Shown here: positions 5,412-7,916 of the stretch, piece after piece | Layout: each line of letters starts with the position of its first letter | Position numbering within the stretch: the first letter of the stretch is position 1 | Assembly: GCA_021157665.1 (NCBI GenBank) | Contig: JAGGWE010000036.1 | Span: forward strand, 1 to 7,916 | DNA: 7,916 nucleotides | Direction: 5' to 3' | DNA from: Sulfurimonas sp. | GTDB lineage: Bacteria; Campylobacterota; Campylobacteria; Campylobacterales; Sulfurimonadaceae | Position numbers and translations under genes: made by a program | Notes under the pieces: model-generated | What the model saw: only the letters and a program-made list of their open reading frames with translations | Told to the model about the DNA's origin: nothing | Databases searched by the model: none

Positions 5412-6333
5412 TGATATTAATAACTTAGCAAAAAAGAGGATACCTTTTCTCTTTATTAGTGATTTTAAGGCCGAAAATTTAAAAGTTATCCCTTTGGATG
5501 AATTAGATGATATTGAGTTCTCTATCGATGAAAATTATGTTAAAACCGAGCATGAACACTTTTTAAAAAAAACTCCACTTCCACATGCCGAGTATAAGAA
5601 AAAATTTGATAGAGTGATAGAGAGAATAAAATCAGGTGACACCTACCTTCTAAACTTAACGCAGCCTACAAAAATAGAAAGTTCACTAAGTTTAAAAGAG
5701 ATCTTCACACATGCCAACGCTTCGTTTAAACTAAGATACAAAGATGAGTTTGTATGCTTTTCTCCTGAGAGATTTGTAAAAATAAAAGATAATAAAATTC
5801 ACACTTATCCGATGAAAGGGACGATAGATTCTAAAGTCCCACATGCCAAGAAGAAAATCTTAGACGATACAAAAGAGATGGCAGAACATATAATGGTTGT
5901 AGATTTACTTAGAAATGATTTGTCTATCAAAGCTAAAAATGTAAAAGTTGAAGAGTTTAGATATATAACTGAGATAGAAGCAGGGGATAAAAAACTACTT
6001 CAGGTTAGTTCACATATTTCAGGGGAGCTAGAAAACTCTTGGCATGTGGAGTTAGGCGATATTTTAGAGTCGCTTTTACCTGCTGGAAGTATTAGTGGTA
6101 CTCCCAAAAAATCAACTTTAGCTATTATTGATGAGGTTGAAGATTATAAGAGAGGTTATTTCTCTGGTGTTTTTGGTGTTTTTGATGGGGAAAGTTTTGA
6201 TAGTGGGGTTATGATTCGTTTTATTGAGAAAACTGATGATGCTTATATTTATAAGAGTGGTGGTGGAATAACTCTGGATAGTTCCATTAATTTAGAGTAT
6301 AATGAGTTGTTAGATAAAATTTATTTACCATAA
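5401..6333 (+). CDS. pabB: Aminodeoxychorismate synthase component I, short form
   Basis: This enzyme aminates chorismate to 4-amino-4-deoxychorismate for p-aminobenzoate and folate, using ammonia from a PabA glutaminase not seen here. At 310 residues it lacks much of the N-terminal domain of E. coli PabB (453). The chorismate-binding fold is complete: SGDTYLLNLTQP (78-89), FSPERF (120-125), PMKGT (137-141), EHIMVVDLLRNDL (162-174), LPAGSISGTPK (226-236), GYFSGVFG (252-259) and SGGGITLDS (286-294). Lys139 in PMKGT is the lysine typical of PabB, where anthranilate synthase (TrpE) has Ala, which supports PabB. The ATG start overlaps the pyrB stop by 11 bases; the next Met is at 138, so no other start works. 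No strong ribosome-binding site is seen, suggesting coupling to pyrB. Three exact copies and one near copy of the repeated 9-mer lie in this gene (residues 61-63, 103-105, 147-149 and 214-216). Confidence 0.92.
   Translation: MTFSDINNLAKKRIPFLFISDFKAENLKVIPLDELDDIEFSIDENYVKTEHEHFLKKTPLPHAEYKKKFDRVIERIKSGDTYLLNLTQPTKIESSLSLKEIFTHANASFKLRYKDEFVCFSPERFVKIKDNKIHTYPMKGTIDSKVPHAKKKILDDTKEMAEHIMVVDLLRNDLSIKAKNVKVEEFRYITEIEAGDKKLLQVSSHISGELENSWHVELGDILESLLPAGSISGTPKKSTLAIIDEVEDYKRGYFSGVFGVFDGESFDSGVMIRFIEKTDDAYIYKSGGGITLDSSINLEYNELLDKIYLP
5581..5589 (-). repeat. Dispersed 9-mer GGCATGTGG, copy 4 (exact)
   Basis: This exact copy in pabB is read as CCA CAT GCC (Pro-His-Ala, residues 61-63), ahead of the conserved core. 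It is the only exact copy with C rather than T immediately before the 9-mer. Confidence 0.8.
5707..5715 (-). repeat. Dispersed 9-mer, near match (GGCATGTGT, one mismatch)
   Basis: Eight of nine bases match on the minus strand (GGCATGTG then T), preceded by TT. It is read in pabB as ACA CAT GCC (Thr-His-Ala, residues 103-105), the same frame as the Pro-His-Ala copies, which supports it as a decayed or forming copy. Confidence 0.5.
5839..5847 (-). repeat. Dispersed 9-mer GGCATGTGG, copy 5 (exact)
   Basis: This exact copy in pabB is read as CCA CAT GCC (Pro-His-Ala, residues 147-149), in a loop a few residues after the diagnostic PMKGT motif. It is preceded by CTT on the GGCATGTGG strand, as in copy 6. 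Confidence 0.8.
6041..6049 (+). repeat. Dispersed 9-mer GGCATGTGG, copy 6 (exact, opposite gene orientation)
   Basis: This exact copy in pabB is the only one with GGCATGTGG in the coding sense, read as TGG CAT GTG (Trp-His-Val, residues 214-216) across a variable linker after SGELE. It is preceded by CTCTT, the same five bases as the near match at 4034. Confidence 0.8.
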
Positions 6334-6347
6334 AAAGATGAGTAGTT

Positions 6348-7748
6348 ATGAAAATAGAATTTAAAAATTTTTTTACAAGTGGCTGGGATATTGAAGATAG
6401 TGTTACGGATGTAAAAAGTCAATATCAAATGTTAAATATTGCTCTTATTCTTTCTTTACTTGGATTAATATTTGGAATAATCAGTAATATTATAAGTTTA
6501 AAAATAGATATTGTTTATGTGGAAATTTTTCTTATTATTTTTAATATTGGAATGTTTTTTTTCTTGAGAAGAGATAAAAAATATTTTAATCTTATGACTA
6601 ATATGCTTACTTTTCAGTTTGCATTTCTTTTTTTATACTTGATGTATGCTAGTGAACCCTCTGCTATGAAGCATGTTTGGTTATTTACATATCCTATAAT
6701 TATTCTTTATTTTCAAGAGATGAAACAAGCTGTTTTGTGGCTTTGTTTTTTAATTTTAATGATTTTTATAGCACCATTCCAACCCTTTGTTGATATAGCT
6801 TATACTTTTCATCAAATTACATATATTCTTATTGTTGTACTTATTGTATCTTTTATTATGTACTTTTATAAAGTAAAAATTGATGAAGCAAAAAAAATAA
6901 TATTTGAACAGCAAAAGGAACTTCAACTTTTTAATACAGAATTAGAAGAAAAAATAAAAGAAAAAACATCAGAACTTAAAGAATTAAACGAATCATTAGA
7001 GATAAAAGTAAAAGATAAGGTTACAGAGTTAATAGCAAAAGATAAATTATTAACTGTTCAATCAAAACAGGCGGTGATGGGAGAGATGTTAGGTATGATA
7101 GCTCATCAATGGAGGCAACCTCTTTCAAATATCACTCTTCAAATATCAAATTTACATATAAAACGCCTTTTAGGTGAAGATGTTTCAGTTCAAGAGAGCG
7201 ATAAAATGCTTAATGATATTAGTGATACTATAGTTTATCTCTCTGAAACTATTGATGATTTTAAAACATATTTTAGACCAAATAAAGAAAAAGATAGTGT
7301 TGAAATCCATGAGCTTTTACAAAGAGCAATAAATTTTACTATACCACGAACAAAAGATATTGATGTTGAGATTGTAAATGATAAAAAAAGTGATATTGTT
7401 GCTAAGGTATATGTAAATGAACTTATACAAGTGATTCTTAACTTAATAAATAATGCTTTAGATGCTATTGCAGAGTCTGATATTAAAAATGCTAAAATTT
7501 TTCTTTATGCAAAAGAAAATGAGGATTCTATAAGTATATTTGTTAAAGATAATGGCAATGGGATAAGTAAAGAAAATCTTTCTCATATATTTGAGCCATA
7601 TTTTAGTACAAAAGGTAAAAATGGAACAGGGCTTGGTCTTTATATGAGTCAGATGCTTATTCAAAAACAGTTTCAAGGTGAGATTAGAGTTAAGTCATTA
7701 AAAGAGGGTACAATATTTGAGGTGGAGATATTAAAAGAGATACTTTAA
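6348..7748 (+). CDS. Membrane sensor histidine kinase, orphan, ligand unknown
   Basis: This protein is predicted to sense a signal at the inner membrane, autophosphorylate and pass the phosphate to an unidentified response regulator. Of 466 residues, the N-terminal 175 hold about six hydrophobic segments (near 30-50, 54-73, 84-101, 109-123, 127-143 and 155-174) with short loops, so there is no large periplasmic sensor domain. Residues 176-240 are a charged coiled coil containing an 18-residue tandem repeat (199-210 resembles 217-228). The phospho-acceptor is His253 in GMIAHQWRQPL. The ATPase domain has an N box LNLINNALDAI (364-374), G1 DNGNGI (401-406), F box IFEPYFSTK (414-422) and G2 GTGLGL (426-431), so it should be active. 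The ATG lies 14 bases after pabB; its ribosome-binding site (AAAAAGATGAG) is poor. No response regulator gene adjoins it in the window. The gene is more AT-rich than its neighbours and lacks the repeated 9-mer. Confidence 0.9.
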   Translation: MKIEFKNFFTSGWDIEDSVTDVKSQYQMLNIALILSLLGLIFGIISNIISLKIDIVYVEIFLIIFNIGMFFFLRRDKKYFNLMTNMLTFQFAFLFLYLMYASEPSAMKHVWLFTYPIIILYFQEMKQAVLWLCFLILMIFIAPFQPFVDIAYTFHQITYILIVVLIVSFIMYFYKVKIDEAKKIIFEQQKELQLFNTELEEKIKEKTSELKELNESLEIKVKDKVTELIAKDKLLTVQSKQAVMGEMLGMIAHQWRQPLSNITLQISNLHIKRLLGEDVSVQESDKMLNDISDTIVYLSETIDDFKTYFRPNKEKDSVEIHELLQRAINFTIPRTKDIDVEIVNDKKSDIVAKVYVNELIQVILNLINNALDAIAESDIKNAKIFLYAKENEDSISIFVKDNGNGISKENLSHIFEPYFSTKGKNGTGLGLYMSQMLIQKQFQGEIRVKSLKEGTIFEVEILKEIL

Positions 7749-7916
7749 TATTTATCATTGTTTTAAGTATAAATTACTTTTTAATAATATTATTTTTAAA
7801 TAGCTATTATCTGGTTTATTTTATAGTTTTAAGTTTGATAAGTTATCTGTGTGATAAAATTAAAAATAGTTTAAGTAAAAATTTTATTGTTTTATCTATT
7901 CTATTTATAAATATAA
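7730..7916 (+). CDS. Possible hydrophobic membrane protein, 3' end outside window, start uncertain
   Basis: A frame overlapping the kinase 3' end is open from just after TGA (7718-7720) to the right edge, about 65 codons. My translation reads roughly DIKRDTLIFIIVLSINYFLI, continuing with further hydrophobic segments, a short charged stretch (CDKIKNSLSKN), then another hydrophobic segment. In DNA this AT-rich an open run of that length is uncommon by chance, though hydrophobic translations are expected from T-rich codons. There is no in-frame ATG or GTG. Candidate starts are ATT at 7730, which has GAGGTGGAG just upstream, or TTG at 7835. It could be the next gene of the cluster, but it may be noncoding. 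No family is recognised. Confidence 0.35.
   Translation, partial: MKRDTLIFIIVLSINYFLIILFLNSYYLVYFIVLSLISYLCDKIKNSLSKNFIVLSILFINI

Noticed and set aside
6338..6340. Earlier ATG as the start of the kinase gene
   Set aside because: It is in another frame and meets a stop after about eight codons; the ATG at 6348 is in frame with the kinase.
7458..7676. Minus-strand open frame of 72 codons
   Set aside because: It is antisense to the kinase ATPase domain, which has all its motifs intact; the lysine/phenylalanine-rich translation is typical of a shadow frame.

Overview
The window is AT-rich chromosomal DNA from a bacterium that looks like a member of the Campylobacterota (Epsilonproteobacteria), probably Sulfurimonas-like. 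This rests on a clpS-clpA-aat gene order, a short PabB, a histidine kinase with an H-Q-W-R-Q-P-L phospho-acceptor box, heavy TTA/AAT/GAT codon use, and promoters with extended -10 elements. The genus is inferred; the phylum is more secure. No transposase, integrase, tRNA, CRISPR array or phage gene is visible.

Layout. Positions 1-122 are the 3' end of a 23S rRNA gene cut by the window edge. A spacer of about 240 bases follows, closing with a 20-position hairpin that abuts the 5' end of 5S rRNA (about 366-485). The rRNA operon converges with a minus-strand operon, clpS (3789-3490), clpA (3490-1319) and aat (1317-628), whose genes are packed end to end. Aat places Leu/Phe on proteins with N-terminal Lys/Arg, ClpS recognises the resulting N-degron, and ClpA unfolds the substrate for ClpP, so everything except the ClpP protease is in one transcription unit. 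From the short divergent region 3790-3866 a plus-strand cluster runs rightward: bioD (biotin), pyrB (pyrimidines), pabB (folate), a six-pass membrane histidine kinase with no response regulator in view, and an uncertain hydrophobic reading frame running off the right edge. These plus-strand genes share no pathway. A textbook sigma-70 promoter (TTGACA, 17 bases, TATAAT) hidden in the last codons of bioD probably drives pyrB and the genes after it.

The most interesting signal is not a gene. The GC-rich 9-mer GGCATGTGG (complement CCACATGCC) occurs exactly six times, and with one mismatch at least twice more, where about 0.01 exact copies would be expected by chance at this base composition (rough hand estimate). 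All copies lie inside genes (aat, bioD, pyrB, pabB), at sites that look poorly conserved, and none is in clpA, clpS or the kinase gene. Five of six exact copies are read as Pro-His-Ala and one as Trp-His-Val. This resembles the dispersed DNA-uptake sequences of Pasteurellaceae and Neisseriaceae, although a recombination or chromosome-organisation signal is also possible.
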